A DNA stretch of 64,000 nt from Methanoculleus sp. (lineage in GTDB: Archaea > Halobacteriota > Methanomicrobia > Methanomicrobiales > Methanoculleaceae): NCBI RefSeq assembly GCF_030019085.1, contig NZ_JASEFJ010000001.1, forward strand, positions 62,001 to 126,000, read 5' to 3'. Positions 35,520 to 45,102 of the stretch are shown piece after piece. Below the pieces are notes generated by a model that saw only the letters and a list, made by a program, of their open reading frames with translations, did not search any database and was not told the origin of the DNA. Position numbers and translations under genes: made by a program. Positions within the stretch are counted from its first letter, which is position 1. Each line of letters opens with the position of its first letter.

Positions 35520-35761
35520 GGTTACACGTAAGTGAGTTAGAGAGATATATCTGGCGCTCGCCGCAAAACCGGTTGGCGGAGAAGGGGATCCAGCCCCGAT
35601 AGGTTTTATCTCAATAAATGGATATTAGTGGAATTACGTCTGATCGTAAATCTGACAGAGGACGATGGGTAAATGTCTGCAGCGACAGTTAGTAATATAT
35701 AGAACCCCATTACAATAAATAGTAAAAGAGGCATGAAACCTTTTAAGAGCAGGTTAGGCGT
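35520..35761. promoter_or_regulatory. Divergent promoter region between purH and grpE-dnaK-dnaJ
   Basis: AT-rich gap. For the plus strand TAATATAT (35693-35700) is a TATA candidate giving a leader of about 40 nt before grpE. For purH, the AGATATATCT palindrome near 35541-35550 lies about 25 bases from the start. I see no clear inverted CIRCE-type operator. Confidence 0.4.
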
Positions 35762-36292
35762 ATGAAGGAGAATACATCCGAACCAAGCGGGGAGCAACAG
35801 ACTCTTGCAGAAGAGGCGGATGCGGCATCTCCAGCGCTAGAAGAGTTGCAAAAGTCATACGATGAACTGAAATTGGCATACGATGACCTTAACGACCGGT
35901 ATCTCCGGCTTGCAGCAGATTTCGAGAACTACCGTAAAAGGATGGCCCGAGAACTTGAGAACCTGACGAGGCTTGCCATCGAGGATCTTGCTGTCGAGTT
36001 GCTCGAAGTTGTGGACAACTTCGAGCGGGCGGATAGGGCCGAGTCTGGCGGTCTCGGAGAGGGTATGCAGCAGATACAAAAACTCCTTATGGGCATCCTG
36101 GAGCGGCACGGTATCAGGCCCATCGAGTGCCTTAACAGACCTTTCGACCCTGAATGCCAGGATGCTATCGCCTACGTCCCGTCGGAGGCAAAGGAGGGTA
36201 CCGTGATCGAGGAGGCCGTTCGTGGTTACTGCATGCAGGATAAGGTCATCAGATGCGCAAAAGTTGTAGTCTCTAAAGGAAAGGAGGAATAA
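35762..36292 (+). CDS. grpE: GrpE nucleotide exchange factor
   Basis: 176 residues. A long helical/coiled-coil N-terminal part ([20 protein letters not shown]) is followed by [14 protein letters not shown] and the C-terminal beta domain with [32 protein letters not shown]. It releases ADP from DnaK. It starts the grpE-dnaK-dnaJ operon, with dnaK 4 bases downstream. Confidence 0.95.
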   Translation: MKENTSEPSGEQQTLAEEADAASPALEELQKSYDELKLAYDDLNDRYLRLAADFENYRKRMARELENLTRLAIEDLAVELLEVVDNFERADRAESGGLGEGMQQIQKLLMGILERHGIRPIECLNRPFDPECQDAIAYVPSEAKEGTVIEEAVRGYCMQDKVIRCAKVVVSKGKEE

Positions 36293-36296
36293 CCAC

Positions 36297-38120
36297 ATGG
36301 TTTCAGAGAAGGTCATTGGTATCGATCTTGGAACAACCAACTCATGCATGGCGATCATGGAGGGTGGGCGGCCGACGGTCATTCCCAACGCCGAGGGTGG
36401 CAGGACCACCCCCTCAGTTGTGGCGTTCACAAAAGACGGTGAGAGGTTGGTCGGCAGCGCAGCAAAACGGCAGGCGATCACGAACCCGGAACGCACCATC
36501 CAGTCGATCAAGCGCAAGATGGGCACAAATGAGAAGGTCACCGTCGGGGACAAAACCTATACCCCTCAGGAGATCTCCGCGATGATCCTCCAGAAGTTGA
36601 AGATGGATGCGGAACAGTATCTGGGGGAGAAGATCACAAAAGCGGTCATTACGGTGCCCGCCTACTTCAACGATGCCCAGCGGCAGGCGACCAAGGACGC
36701 AGGGACGATCGCAGGCCTTGAGGTGCTCCGGATCATCAACGAACCAACCGCAAGTGCGCTCGCGTACGGCATCGATAAAGAAGACGAGGCCACGGTGCTC
36801 GTCTACGACCTGGGTGGCGGCACTTTTGATGTATCTATCCTGCAGCTCGGGGATGGCGTCTTCGAAGTCAAGGCGACCGCCGGTATAAACCATCTCGGCG
36901 GCGATGATTTTGACAAAAGGATCGTAGACTACCTTGTCGAGGAGTTCCTGAAGAAGGAGGGTGTCGATCTCCGCAAAGACCGGGTTGCCATGCAGCGTCT
37001 GCGTGATGCGGCCGAGAACGCAAAGATCGAGCTCTCAACAGTCCAGAAGACCAACATCAATCTCCCATATATCACCACCACGGAGAGCGGGCCCAAGTTC
37101 CTGGATATTGATCTAACCCGCGCGAAGTTTGAAAGCCTCATCGCTGACCTGGTGGAATCTACAATTGGACCTGTGAAACAGGCGCTGGCCGATGCCAAAC
37201 TGAGTCCAGAAGATATCGATCATGTCCTCCTTGTAGGGGGGTCGACCAGGGTTCCACTTGTTCAGGAGACTGTGAAAAAGATACTCAAGAAGGAGCCCGA
37301 CAAAGGTATCAATCCTGACGAGTGTGTCGCCCTTGGTGCTGCTATCCAGGCAGGCGTGCTCACCGGTGAGACGAAGGATGTCTTGCTTCTGGATGTGACC
37401 CCGCTCTCGCTCGGTATCGAGACGCTTGGCGGTATCGCGACGAAACTGATCGAGCGCAACACCACCATCCCGACGCGGAAGAGCCAGATCTTCTCGACCG
37501 CCGCCGATGGGCAGACATCGGTTGAGATTCACGTGGTGCAGGGTGAGCGGGCGCTCGCGAAGGATAACTTCACCCTCGGTCGGTTCCAGTTGACAGGGAT
37601 TCCACCTGCCCCTCGTGGCATCCCGCAGATCGAGGTGACCTTCGATATCGATGCAAATGGTATTGTCCATGTGTCGGCAAAGGATCTCGGTACCGGGAAC
37701 GAGCAGTCTATCACCATCAAGCCGCAGGACTCCCGTCCATCCGAAGCGGAGATCCGGCGGATGATGGATGAGGCCAGGAAGTTCGAGGAGGAAGACCGGA
37801 AGAAGCGTGAGGAGATTGAGCTACGTAATGCCGCCGATACCGCGATCTTCACTGCGGAACGGGCGATAAAGGATGCAAAGGATAATATCGAGGCCTCAGA
37901 CAGAGAGAAGATAGAGAGTGCGATCGCCGATCTCAAGAAGGCGCTCGAGGGTGAAGACACCGATGTGATCCGGCAGAAGATGGATGCCCTGACCGAAGCG
38001 GTATATGCGGTCACGACAAAAGTGTACCAGCATGCGCAGGCGGCTGCTCAGCAGCATGGGAAGACCGCCGCAGGGAAGGATGACGACGTCGTCGATGCCG
38101 ATTACGAAGTCAAAGAGTGA
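36297..38120 (+). CDS. dnaK: Hsp70 chaperone DnaK
   Basis: 607 residues. The ATPase domain shows [27 protein letters not shown] and [13 protein letters not shown]; the substrate domain has [14 protein letters not shown]; the lid is helical and ends [13 protein letters not shown]. Archaeal DnaK sets occur only in some mesophilic lineages and were acquired from bacteria. It is flanked by its cochaperones, and dnaJ overlaps its stop region. Confidence 0.97.
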   Translation: MVSEKVIGIDLGTTNSCMAIMEGGRPTVIPNAEGGRTTPSVVAFTKDGERLVGSAAKRQAITNPERTIQSIKRKMGTNEKVTVGDKTYTPQEISAMILQKLKMDAEQYLGEKITKAVITVPAYFNDAQRQATKDAGTIAGLEVLRIINEPTASALAYGIDKEDEATVLVYDLGGGTFDVSILQLGDGVFEVKATAGINHLGGDDFDKRIVDYLVEEFLKKEGVDLRKDRVAMQRLRDAAENAKIELSTVQKTNINLPYITTTESGPKFLDIDLTRAKFESLIADLVESTIGPVKQALADAKLSPEDIDHVLLVGGSTRVPLVQETVKKILKKEPDKGINPDECVALGAAIQAGVLTGETKDVLLLDVTPLSLGIETLGGIATKLIERNTTIPTRKSQIFSTAADGQTSVEIHVVQGERALAKDNFTLGRFQLTGIPPAPRGIPQIEVTFDIDANGIVHVSAKDLGTGNEQSITIKPQDSRPSEAEIRRMMDEARKFEEEDRKKREEIELRNAADTAIFTAERAIKDAKDNIEASDREKIESAIADLKKALEGEDTDVIRQKMDALTEAVYAVTTKVYQHAQAAAQQHGKTAAGKDDDVVDADYEVKE

Positions 38121-38125
38121 GATGG

Positions 38126-39289
38126 ATGGGTCCGGAAAGCTACTATGATATCCTCGGCGTTTCACGCGACGCCGACGATAAGGAGATCAAGAAAGCCTAC
38201 CGGAACCTTGCACGAAAGTACCATCCTGACGTCTGCAAAGAACCGGGGGCCGAGGAACGTTTCAAGAAGATCAATGAGGCTTACAGTGTTCTCTCCGACC
38301 CCGAGAAACGCGCCCAGTACGACCGCATGGGACATGAGGCCTACAGCAGTGCCTCCCGCGGTTCATACTCCGGTGGTGGGTATTCCAGCGGGTTCAGCGC
38401 TGACTTCTCCGGGTTCGGGGATATCTTTGAAACGTTCTTCGGCGGTGGGTTCGCAGGCGGGGGAAGACAGCATGCTGGCCCACGGCCCGGTGCGGACATC
38501 CTGGTGAAGTTGCGGATCACACTTGAGGAGGCGGTTTTCGGGACTGAGAAGGAGGTCGAAGTAGAGCACGTCGAGCCCTGCCTTGAGTGCGATGGAACCG
38601 GAAGTGAGACGAAGAAGACCATCATCTGTCCAACCTGCGGCGGCACCGGCCAGATGCGGCAGATGAGTCAGTCTCTCTTCGGGAACTTCGTAAGGTTGAG
38701 CACCTGCACCAACTGCAATGGTCGGGGGAGGATCCCGGAGACCCGGTGCAGGGCATGCAATGGCAGCGGCCACCGACGTGCCCGTCGGACTGTGAAGGTC
38801 CGGATCCCGCCGGGCGTGGATACGGGTATGCGTCTCCGGATGGAGGGCTACGGCGACTTTGGTGACTACGGTGTGCCGCCTGGCGACCTATATGTGGAGA
38901 TCACCGTCACACCGCACAGGGCGTTTGTCCGTCGTGGCGATGACCTGGAGACCGCTATCGATATCACACCGGCACAGGCGGCGCTTGGCTCCGAGGTTGA
39001 GGTGCAGACGATCGACGGTCGCACCGTCATCCTCAACGTTCCGGCCGGAGTGCAGCACGATACGCGACTCAGGATACCTCGTGAGGGTGTGCGCTGGCAG
39101 ACAAAGCCCGGGGATATGCTGGTGCGGGTGCGGATAGTCATCCCCGAACGCCTGACGGACGAGGAGCGGGAGTTGTATGAGCGTCTGCTCGAGGTGGAGG
39201 GGCACAAACCCTCTTCGACGAAAGGCACGAAGAAGGGCAAGGGTTTCTTCCACGACGTTGTCGACCGGATGAAAGAGACGGTAAAATGA
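38126..39289 (+). CDS. dnaJ: DnaJ cochaperone (type I)
   Basis: 387 residues from the ATG at 38126; the ORF track starts at a GTG overlapping the dnaK stop. The J domain has the HPD motif (KYHPDV). A Gly/Phe/Ser-rich linker follows. The zinc region has four CxxCxGxG-type repeats ([32 protein letters not shown]), then the beta-sandwich substrate domain. It stimulates DnaK ATPase and delivers clients. Last gene of the operon. Confidence 0.95.
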   Translation: MGPESYYDILGVSRDADDKEIKKAYRNLARKYHPDVCKEPGAEERFKKINEAYSVLSDPEKRAQYDRMGHEAYSSASRGSYSGGGYSSGFSADFSGFGDIFETFFGGGFAGGGRQHAGPRPGADILVKLRITLEEAVFGTEKEVEVEHVEPCLECDGTGSETKKTIICPTCGGTGQMRQMSQSLFGNFVRLSTCTNCNGRGRIPETRCRACNGSGHRRARRTVKVRIPPGVDTGMRLRMEGYGDFGDYGVPPGDLYVEITVTPHRAFVRRGDDLETAIDITPAQAALGSEVEVQTIDGRTVILNVPAGVQHDTRLRIPREGVRWQTKPGDMLVRVRIVIPERLTDEERELYERLLEVEGHKPSSTKGTKKGKGFFHDVVDRMKETVK

Positions 39290-39516
39290 GAGCGGTCTCT
39301 CTATTGAACGTTCGGGACCAGCTGAAGAATTTCTCTTGCCATCTCGGGTGGCATTGGCCGTAGGCTCAAAGACCAGCACGTGTAAGATCCTCTTCTGTGC
39401 CTCATCCGCCGTCGTGATCCGATCTTTTGTGGGAAAACGCCTCATTTATGAGGCCATCAGTTCAACGTTCTGAGATATAGACTTGCCACCTATCTTCCTG
39501 TATTTAGCTCCATCCG

Positions 39517-39633
39517 AAACTACCTGGATCTTCAGCCTTATTTTGTCGTTAGATCCGCACTTCAAGGCTCAAAGATCGCTCCCCCTGCAAAAGTACACTT
39601 GTTCTGTGGCCTGATATTAGGGTAGCTTAAAAC
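39517..39633 (+). repeat. Inverted-repeat element, copy 2
   Basis: AAACTACCTGGATCTTCAGCC through ...CCTGATATTAGGGTAGCTT. It aligns along its whole length with the reverse complement of 27811-27928. The right terminal repeat is damaged: ATCCA is deleted and one T is changed. The left terminal repeat is intact. Confidence 0.7.
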
Positions 39634-39772
39634 TGCGAAAAATGTGTATCCTCTGCATTGTTGGCGGGCAATTGCCAGAAACACGGGGGAGACTCTGGAG
39701 AAGACCTATGCACGGCCATCCCTGGTTGGTGGGGTTGGTCAGCGAAAGGCCGTATCCCTGGAGACGTGTAGA

Positions 39773-39848
39773 GACGGGGGAAGGGGCGTTCTGCCCACTC
39801 CCCGGTCAGCCCCACCTCTGAGGGGCGATTCCCCATAGATACAGTGCC
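39773..39848 (+). repeat. GC-rich repeat unit B, copy 2
   Basis: GACGGGGGAAGGGGCG, then CACTCCCCGGTCAGCCCC, ending GATTCCCCATAGATACAGTGCC. The core GGGGCGATTC..CATNGATACA is shared with the other two copies. Confidence 0.6.
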
Positions 39849-39915
39849 ATAGAGGGGGGACTTATTCACCCGGTTTTCCTGTGAGAAACGTCCTGGAGAG
39901 TTTACTACTGTCCCC

Positions 39916-39967
39916 GTGCACGGCCTTCCCTGCTATCGCCATACAATGCCCGCCTCTCCCGAGGGGG
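39916..39967 (+). repeat. Repeat unit C, copy 1
   Basis: GTGCACGGCCTTCCCTGCTATCGCC followed by CAATGCCCGCCTCTCCCGAGGGG. It resembles 40153-40201, and the first part also matches CTATGCACGGCCATCCCTGG at about 39707. The B-C order repeats as B-C-B-C with a period of about 240 bases, so the block looks like a degenerate tandem duplication. Confidence 0.45.
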
Positions 39968-40017
39968 CGGGATGAGGCCGCAGCGGTCTGGTGGTTGGTG
40001 TCTGTGTGACACGAGGA

Positions 40018-40095
40018 GACGGGGGAAGGGGGTGTTCCATCCCCCTCCCCGTCAGCCCCTCTCCAGGGGCAGCGATTCTCCATCGATACACTGCC
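40018..40095 (+). repeat. GC-rich repeat unit B, copy 3
   Basis: GACGGGGGAAGGGGGTGTTCC, then CCTCCCCGTCAGCCCCTCTC, ending GATTCTCCATCGATACACTGCC. Closest in its last 20 bases to copy 1 at 27429. Confidence 0.6.
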
Positions 40096-40152
40096 CTGGA
40101 GATATCTGCTTGGTCAACACAACACCATCATCGAAATCTGTCTCTACCCCCT

Positions 40153-40201
40153 GGTACGGCCTTCCCTGGCAATCACCCTGCACTGCCCCCTCCACGAGGG
40201 G
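40153..40201 (+). repeat. Repeat unit C, copy 2
   Basis: GGTACGGCCTTCCCTGGCAATC followed by CTGCACTGCCCCCTCCACGAGGGG, matching 39916-39967 with scattered changes. Confidence 0.45.
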
Positions 40202-40335
40202 TGGAGAAAGCGAACCTTCGCTTTATGTGGAGTTACTGAACCGTGGTGTTCCGGGAGCAGAACATCTGTCGCAATGCCCGTGTAGGGGAGGGTGAGGTCT
40301 CGCAAAGTGAGTTTAAACGGCCTATCTACGAGAAT

Positions 40336-40563
40336 CGTGCTACTATTTCTGATAATTGTAAAAATACCGCTGTTGTGAGTGTACTTCTGGTAGGGGTGAT
40401 CATTACACCTGGCGTTAACCAGAAGACAAAGATCCAGAAGGTGGCTGAATGGTGAAATCTGGAGGAGGCTATCCTGTATTATGCGGGGGTCACCGGATTA
40501 ACTATGACTTTCAGGCTGGGACATAATTCGAGAATGGGGCGGTTGTTTATATGTGCCAGGTGA
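40336..40563 (+). pseudogene. Possible decayed archaeal type IV pilin
   Basis: In one frame: NCKNTAVVSVLLVGVIITPG, which resembles the AVSPVIGVLLLVAIT class III signal of archaeal pilins with the SPVIG core disturbed. A TGA follows at 40453, then the same frame continues AILYYAGVTGLTMTFRLGHN and stops at 40561-40563. The second part recalls the HAGGDPI-type strand near the end of such pilins. A hairpin with T-tracts follows immediately, as expected for a former gene end. Judged by eye and weak. Confidence 0.3.
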
Positions 40564-40564
40564 A

Positions 40565-40589
40565 AATAACCCCCGTTTGGGGTTTTATT
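40565..40589. terminator. Bidirectional hairpin terminator
   Basis: AATAACCCC-CGTTT-GGGGTTTTATT: a GC core flanked by A/T tracts, capable of acting on both strands. It directly follows the possible pilin remnant. Confidence 0.5.
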
Positions 40590-40914
40590 GCGGTACTCGT
40601 GGGGTTGTGTCCCGGCCTGCTTTGTGTCACTAGTGTTGAACACCTTTCTTCGACCACTCTACGGTGGAGCGTGGGCCGTTGTTGGAGATCCTTCCCTGAA
40701 AGGCCGTGTTCTGGACGCAGGAGGGTTTCTGCGGGTCTAACGGTGAGCTGACGGGCGTCCTACCCCTCCCAACACCGGACTGCAGCGGGGAAGAGATGAT
40801 GTGTGACCTGAGCCTCCCTATCCTGTGCACAAACCATGGGGTTAATGATTGGTCGCATGCCGGAGTTACGTGCGTCTACTCCCATTTTATCCCCCTCCAG
40901 CCAATATCCTTAAG

Positions 40915-41868
40915 ATGAAGTTGCTCTTCGAACTCTCCGGTGAGCACCCGGATCTGCCGGTAGCGGAACTCGAGTGCGTGGGCCGGGTGCTCTCCAGGGG
41001 AACACAGGTTGCGGTCGCTGAGTGCCCTGACCCGAAAGCCGCAAGAAGACTTGCCCTGACACACGTGGTTATGGAGTATCTTGGGGAGTGCGAACCTGCA
41101 GGTGCGGATTTTGCAGATCTGCTTCGTGACCTTGCCCTCACAACCACACGGCCTTTTGCCGGCAGGGTGAAGACCGTTCAGGGGGCGCGGATGGATATAT
41201 CGAGCCTTGAGGCCGAGCGGATGATCGGGAGCCTGATCACCGGCCCCGTCTCGCTGCGTAACCCCGTGGAAGAATACCGCGCCCTAATCTCCGATAATCG
41301 CTGTTACTTTGGTCGCGTAATTCTCCGGATCGACCGTGGGGCTTTTGAGGCCCGAAATCCAATGCGTCGGCCTTTCTTCCATCCCGGTGTGATGATGCCC
41401 CGGCTAGCAAGGGCGCTCGTCAACATATCTCTTGTGGCACCGGGTGAACGTCTCTTTGACCCCTTCTGCGGCACAGGCGGGATCCTACTTGAGGCGAGGG
41501 AGATCGGTGCCAGGATCCTTGGGAGTGATTTCGATCCCGAGATTGTCGCTGGTTACAGGCGTAACCTCCCTGGCCAGGACGTTATGGTTGCAGATGCAGC
41601 GGCGGTTCCGGTTCGTGACGGTGTCATCGACGCCGTTGTGACAGATCTACCTTACGGCCAGTCAGTCAGGATCCGCGCAGAGAGCATGGGCCATCTATAC
41701 GACGGGTCGCTTGCAGAGATCCGGCGCATCCTGCGCCCCGGGAGGCGCGCGGTCGTTGTGACGAACCGTGACATAAAGTCTATCGCCGCCCGCCATTTCA
41801 CCGTTCTCCAGAGACACGAGCAGCGGGTGCACAGGAGTCTGACCCGCCAGGTACTGGTGCTTGCCTGA
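40915..41868 (+). CDS. tRNA (guanine-N2)-methyltransferase, Trm-G10 type
   Basis: 317 residues from the ATG at 40915; the longer ORF start adds 22 residues before the conserved N-terminus. The N-terminal half is a THUMP-like RNA-binding region. The C-terminal half is a Rossmann methyltransferase with FDPFCGTGGILLEARE, LGSDFDPEIV and the catalytic TDLPYGQSV (D/N-PPY-type motif). It methylates G10 of tRNA with S-adenosylmethionine in archaea. Little sequence lies between a likely TATA region and the ATG. Confidence 0.9.
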   Translation: MKLLFELSGEHPDLPVAELECVGRVLSRGTQVAVAECPDPKAARRLALTHVVMEYLGECEPAGADFADLLRDLALTTTRPFAGRVKTVQGARMDISSLEAERMIGSLITGPVSLRNPVEEYRALISDNRCYFGRVILRIDRGAFEARNPMRRPFFHPGVMMPRLARALVNISLVAPGERLFDPFCGTGGILLEAREIGARILGSDFDPEIVAGYRRNLPGQDVMVADAAAVPVRDGVIDAVVTDLPYGQSVRIRAESMGHLYDGSLAEIRRILRPGRRAVVVTNRDIKSIAARHFTVLQRHEQRVHRSLTRQVLVLA

Positions 41869-41914
41869 GGTCGTCCCCGCCCGGTTTTATGACTCCTGGG
41901 GTTGAATATTATTT

Positions 41915-42283
41915 GTGGAAATAAATTTTAAGCGATACGGCCTGTATCTCGTCCGATGGCAACTCTCGACGCCGATCCTGGCAGGGGTGCTCGCGTTGCT
42001 CGGCAGCCTTGGGGCGCTTGTCGCGACGGTAATCGCCAACCTGGTGGGAGGTCTCATCTTCTTCTGGGTCGATCGGTTTATCTTCACCTCCGAGACCTTC
42101 GCCGCGCAGTGGGAGGTGAGAGACGATGTCAGGTGCGTGGACTGCGGCAGGGTTGCCCGGGGTTACCGCCTGGTCAGGGCAAAGAACTACGACAGAACCA
42201 GCGATCCGGCCCCAGAGTTTCGATGTGAGGCATGTTCGAAGAAGAAGTCTGAAGAACTCAAAAAACTGGGTGTCGAACATTAA
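41915..42283 (+). CDS. Small membrane protein with C-terminal zinc ribbon
   Basis: 122 residues from a GTG at 41915. Two hydrophobic helices (STPILAGVLALLGSLGALVATVIAN and the next one around GGLIFFWVDRFIF) recall half of a GtrA-like fold. After them comes a soluble part with CVDCGRVARGY...CEACSKKK, a four-cysteine ribbon. I do not know the function. It is 46 bases downstream of the tRNA methyltransferase gene on the same strand. Confidence 0.7.
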   Translation: MEINFKRYGLYLVRWQLSTPILAGVLALLGSLGALVATVIANLVGGLIFFWVDRFIFTSETFAAQWEVRDDVRCVDCGRVARGYRLVRAKNYDRTSDPAPEFRCEACSKKKSEELKKLGVEH

Positions 42284-42430
42284 GAGGGTGTCGAGCCTGG
42301 AAAGGTAGCCTGTTCTTGCGTTGCAGGCCCTTCTCCGGGGAGATGGGCCCACTTCATCATCTGGCTGTCAAAGTTTGAGTTCTTTCTAACGGCCAGGTAG
42401 ACCATCTCTCCCTTTTTGGTGTAGTTATGT

Positions 42431-43189
42431 TCAGGGTTCTTTTTGTTGCCATCTGATCCCCGGGATGGTTGCGTTTCCTGTCAATCCAGGCCGACCGGGG
42501 TTCTGCCCCTCTTCGGAGACTATGGTGCCGACGAATGTACCTTCCACGATCGCCCTGTAGAGATTATCCGGTTCACGGCCGTCGATCACCAGGAGAGGGA
42601 TCCCGGAGCGTTCAATAACTTTTCCGGCCACGATATCGAGGACTGTGTTGGCGCCCGCGTTCATTCTGTTTGCTGTGAGGATCTCCAGGAGTTCTCGCGG
42701 TGTAAGGTGGTCATGCCTAACCGCACTGGCATCTTTCTTCGGGTCAGCGCTGTATATCCCGTCGATCGACGTGGCGTTTATGAGGAGGTCGGCACCAACG
42801 CTCTCGGCAAGTACCGCCGATACGGCGTCAGTTGTCTGTGCGGGAGTGATTCCACCCATGACTACGATCTTTTTGCTCAGCGCGAACTCAAGTGCCTCTG
42901 TGTAGTTTTCAGCAACACGCGGGTAGGCCGCCTCGCCGAGACCGGCGATTAGAAGACGTGCGTTCAGTCTGGTCACCATGATACCAAGTTCGTCCGCCGC
43001 TGCCTCTCCGCCGCCAAGACTACGAGCGACCCCGATATACCTGCGGGCCTCCCCGCCACCGCCGACAACAACAAAAAGCCGGCATTTCTCGGAGATCTTC
43101 TTCAGAACAGATACGTATCGAGCGATATTGTTCGATTCAAGCGAGGGTACCAGAATCGAGCCGCCCAGAGAGATAACAATCTTCTTCAT
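42431..43189 (-). CDS. pyrH: UMP kinase
   Basis: 252 residues. Amino-acid-kinase fold: KKIVISLGGSILVPS at the start, VVVGGGGEARRYIG, and DLLINATSIDGIYSADPKKD. It phosphorylates UMP to UDP. Archaeal PyrH is about 225 residues; the extra 20-25 residues at the C-terminus (EEGQNPGRPGLTGN onward) look unstructured and may be a lineage-specific tail. Confidence 0.93.
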   Translation of the reverse strand: MKKIVISLGGSILVPSLESNNIARYVSVLKKISEKCRLFVVVGGGGEARRYIGVARSLGGGEAAADELGIMVTRLNARLLIAGLGEAAYPRVAENYTEALEFALSKKIVVMGGITPAQTTDAVSAVLAESVGADLLINATSIDGIYSADPKKDASAVRHDHLTPRELLEILTANRMNAGANTVLDIVAGKVIERSGIPLLVIDGREPDNLYRAIVEGTFVGTIVSEEGQNPGRPGLTGNATIPGIRWQQKEP

Positions 43190-43236
43190 CCCACCCTATT
43201 ATTACCTGTATATCACTCATATACCTGTTTGCGAAG

Positions 43237-43386
43237 ATGCTGCACTGTCCGGTCTGCAACTCAACCGACATATGGGTGGTTACCGGAGGATACATCGGTT
43301 TTCTCTACCGCTGTAAGCGTTGCGGGTATCGCGGCGCGCTGGTTCTTGAGTATGATGAGGATGATGGGAAGGAGAATGGGCGGTAG
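43237..43386 (+). CDS. 49-residue zinc-ribbon protein (not in ORF track)
   Basis: ATG at 43237 to TAG at 43384-43386. The translation has CPVCNSTDIWVVTGGYIGFL and CKRCGYRGALVLEYDEDD, a classic two-CxxC zinc ribbon followed by an acidic tail. It is divergent from pyrH and lies 43 bases before amrS. Proteins of this kind are common in Euryarchaeota and uncharacterised. Confidence 0.8.
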   Translation: MLHCPVCNSTDIWVVTGGYIGFLYRCKRCGYRGALVLEYDEDDGKENGR

Positions 43387-43429
43387 TCCGCCGCAATAAC
43401 TATAATGATTCCAGACATGCGGTGATCAT

Positions 43430-44443
43430 ATGCACGAGGCGCGACTCTACCAGAAAAAGGAGGACAATTCCGTTCGTTGCTCGCTCTGCGCCCACAGGTG
43501 CACCATAAAGGATGGCATGCATGGCATCTGTGGCGTCCGCATCAACCGCGGCGGCACGCTCTACGCTGCCACCTTCGGCAAGGTGATCGCTGAAGCAGTC
43601 GATCCCATCGAGAAGAAACCGCTCTATCATTTCCTGCCGGGAAGTCTCTCTTACTCGCTTGGTAGCGTTGGCTGTAACTTTCACTGCGCGCACTGTCAGA
43701 ACTGGCAGATCTCCCAGCAGACGCTGGAGGTGGGTGGTTTCAGGGATATCAGCCCTGAGATGGGGGTGGAGCGGGCGATAGCGTCTGGCTCTTCGAGCAT
43801 CGCCTGGACATACAACGAGCCCACTATCTGGCATGAGTACCCACTCGAGATGGGAACGCTTGCACGCCGGAAGGGTCTTGGAACGGTATATGTCACGAAC
43901 GGCTACATCACGGAGGAGGGGTTGCGCGACCTCGCTGGCATGCTCAACGCATTCCGTGTTGACCTCAAATCGTTCTCGGATGCCTTTTATAGGAAGGTGT
44001 GCGGCGGGAGGTTGCAGCCAGTCCTGGACGCAACTGCGCTTGCAAAGGAACTCGGTATGCACATTGAGACGGTTACACTCGTCATCCCCGGTCAGAACGA
44101 CTCTATGGACGAGATGGAGGGGCTCATCCGCTGGGTGCTTGAGAACCTTGGACCCGACACGCCGATGCACTTTACCAGATTCCACCCCGAATACAGGATG
44201 CTGGATGCTGTGCCGACACCGGTCAGGACGCTTGAGAAAATTTACGAACGTGCAAAAGAACTCGGGATCAACTACCCTTACCTCGGGAACGTCGCAGGCC
44301 ACCCTTACGAGAGCACCTACTGCCCATCATGCGGAAACCTCATCATCGAGCGGTCGGGCTACGTCACCCGTATAAGAGGGCTTGAAGGGCATTCCTGCAC
44401 GAGATGCGGCGGGCATATCGAGTATGTCTCAGAGATCAGGTGA
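43430..44443 (+). CDS. amrS: AmmeMemoRadiSam system radical SAM enzyme AmrS
   Basis: 337 residues. The radical SAM motif is CNFHCAHCQNWQIS. An N-terminal cysteine pair (CSLCAHRCTIKDGMHGICGVR) and a C-terminal zinc-ribbon region (CPSCGNLIIERSGY...CTRCGG) match the AmmeMemoRadiSam family, which resembles pyruvate formate-lyase activating enzymes. The usual partners AMMECR1 and Memo are not adjacent. The Mut7-C gene overlaps its end by 20 bases. The modification it makes is not established. Confidence 0.9.
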   Translation: MHEARLYQKKEDNSVRCSLCAHRCTIKDGMHGICGVRINRGGTLYAATFGKVIAEAVDPIEKKPLYHFLPGSLSYSLGSVGCNFHCAHCQNWQISQQTLEVGGFRDISPEMGVERAIASGSSSIAWTYNEPTIWHEYPLEMGTLARRKGLGTVYVTNGYITEEGLRDLAGMLNAFRVDLKSFSDAFYRKVCGGRLQPVLDATALAKELGMHIETVTLVIPGQNDSMDEMEGLIRWVLENLGPDTPMHFTRFHPEYRMLDAVPTPVRTLEKIYERAKELGINYPYLGNVAGHPYESTYCPSCGNLIIERSGYVTRIRGLEGHSCTRCGGHIEYVSEIR

Positions 44444-44915
44444 ACGCCGTTTCCTGACCGACAGGATGCTCGGGACGCTGACGCGCTACCTCCGGTTCAT
44501 GGGCTACGACACCATGAGTGCAAACAGTCTCTCCCCGGGCAACACCCGGGAAGACACGCTCCTCCTCGAGATCGCAACCCGGGAAGATCGGATCCTGCTT
44601 ACACGTGACCGTGAACTCGCGCGCCGTGGCGTGGAGCGGGTGGTCTACATAACCTCTGAAGATATCATGTCACAGATCCGACAACTTGCTGACTCTGGCC
44701 TGATCGAGCCTGAGGTCAGGATGAGTCGCTGTTCGCTCTGCAACACGCGCCTTCGACCGGCCACGCGGCGGGAGATCCGGGAAACCCCCTACGCCCCGCG
44801 TTCGCCGCTGGAGAGAGAGTTCTGGTGGTGCCCCGTCTGCAAGAAACTCTACTGGATGGGGTCGCATGGGGCTCGTCTTGAGCGACGGTTGAGAGAGATA
44901 CGCTTGCTCTCCTGA
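44424..44915 (+). CDS. Mut7-C RNase-like (DUF82) protein
   Basis: 163 residues from the ATG at 44424, overlapping amrS. The N-terminal PIN-like Mut7-C domain reads FLTDRMLGTLTRYLRFMGYDT with acidic residues and ILLTRDRELARRG. A zinc ribbon follows (CSLCNTRLRP...WWCPVCKKLYWMGSH). Members are predicted nucleases. Conserved context with AmrS is not known to me. Confidence 0.85.
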   Translation: MSQRSGERRFLTDRMLGTLTRYLRFMGYDTMSANSLSPGNTREDTLLLEIATREDRILLTRDRELARRGVERVVYITSEDIMSQIRQLADSGLIEPEVRMSRCSLCNTRLRPATRREIRETPYAPRSPLEREFWWCPVCKKLYWMGSHGARLERRLREIRLLS

Positions 44916-45102
44916 ACCGGGTTGCACATTGTTTCGCGTTCCACCGCGGAACTATTGAGGGGGGGTCAAAAGTCAATACGAAGGAGTAATCTCTTTTGTA
45001 AAGCCTTAATTGCCCTCCCACCCACACTACAGTCTCTCCTGGCTGGAGCCCTGTTGCGAAGCAAAATAGGGAGATCCGGCAGAGAAGCGGAGTATACCTG
45101 GC

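Larger units (their letters stand above)
39290..40914. other. 1.6 kb repeat and pseudogene zone
   Basis: No intact gene seen. On the minus strand just after dnaJ (about 39312-39445) a short frame reads MRRFPTKDRITTADEAQKRI and continues, after a one-base shift, as MPPEMAREILQLVPNVQ before a stop; it may be a broken small gene. The rest holds the inverted-repeat element, two B units, two C units, a possible decayed pilin and a bidirectional hairpin, each listed separately. From 40590 to 40914 I see nothing beyond the likely promoter of the next gene. Confidence 0.6.

Noticed and set aside
39773-40201. Possible CRISPR array
   Set aside because: The repeats are long, imperfect and too few; there are no regular spacers and no cas genes.
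43400-44302. 300-residue ORF on the minus strand
   Set aside because: Antisense to amrS, whose radical SAM motif is unambiguous.
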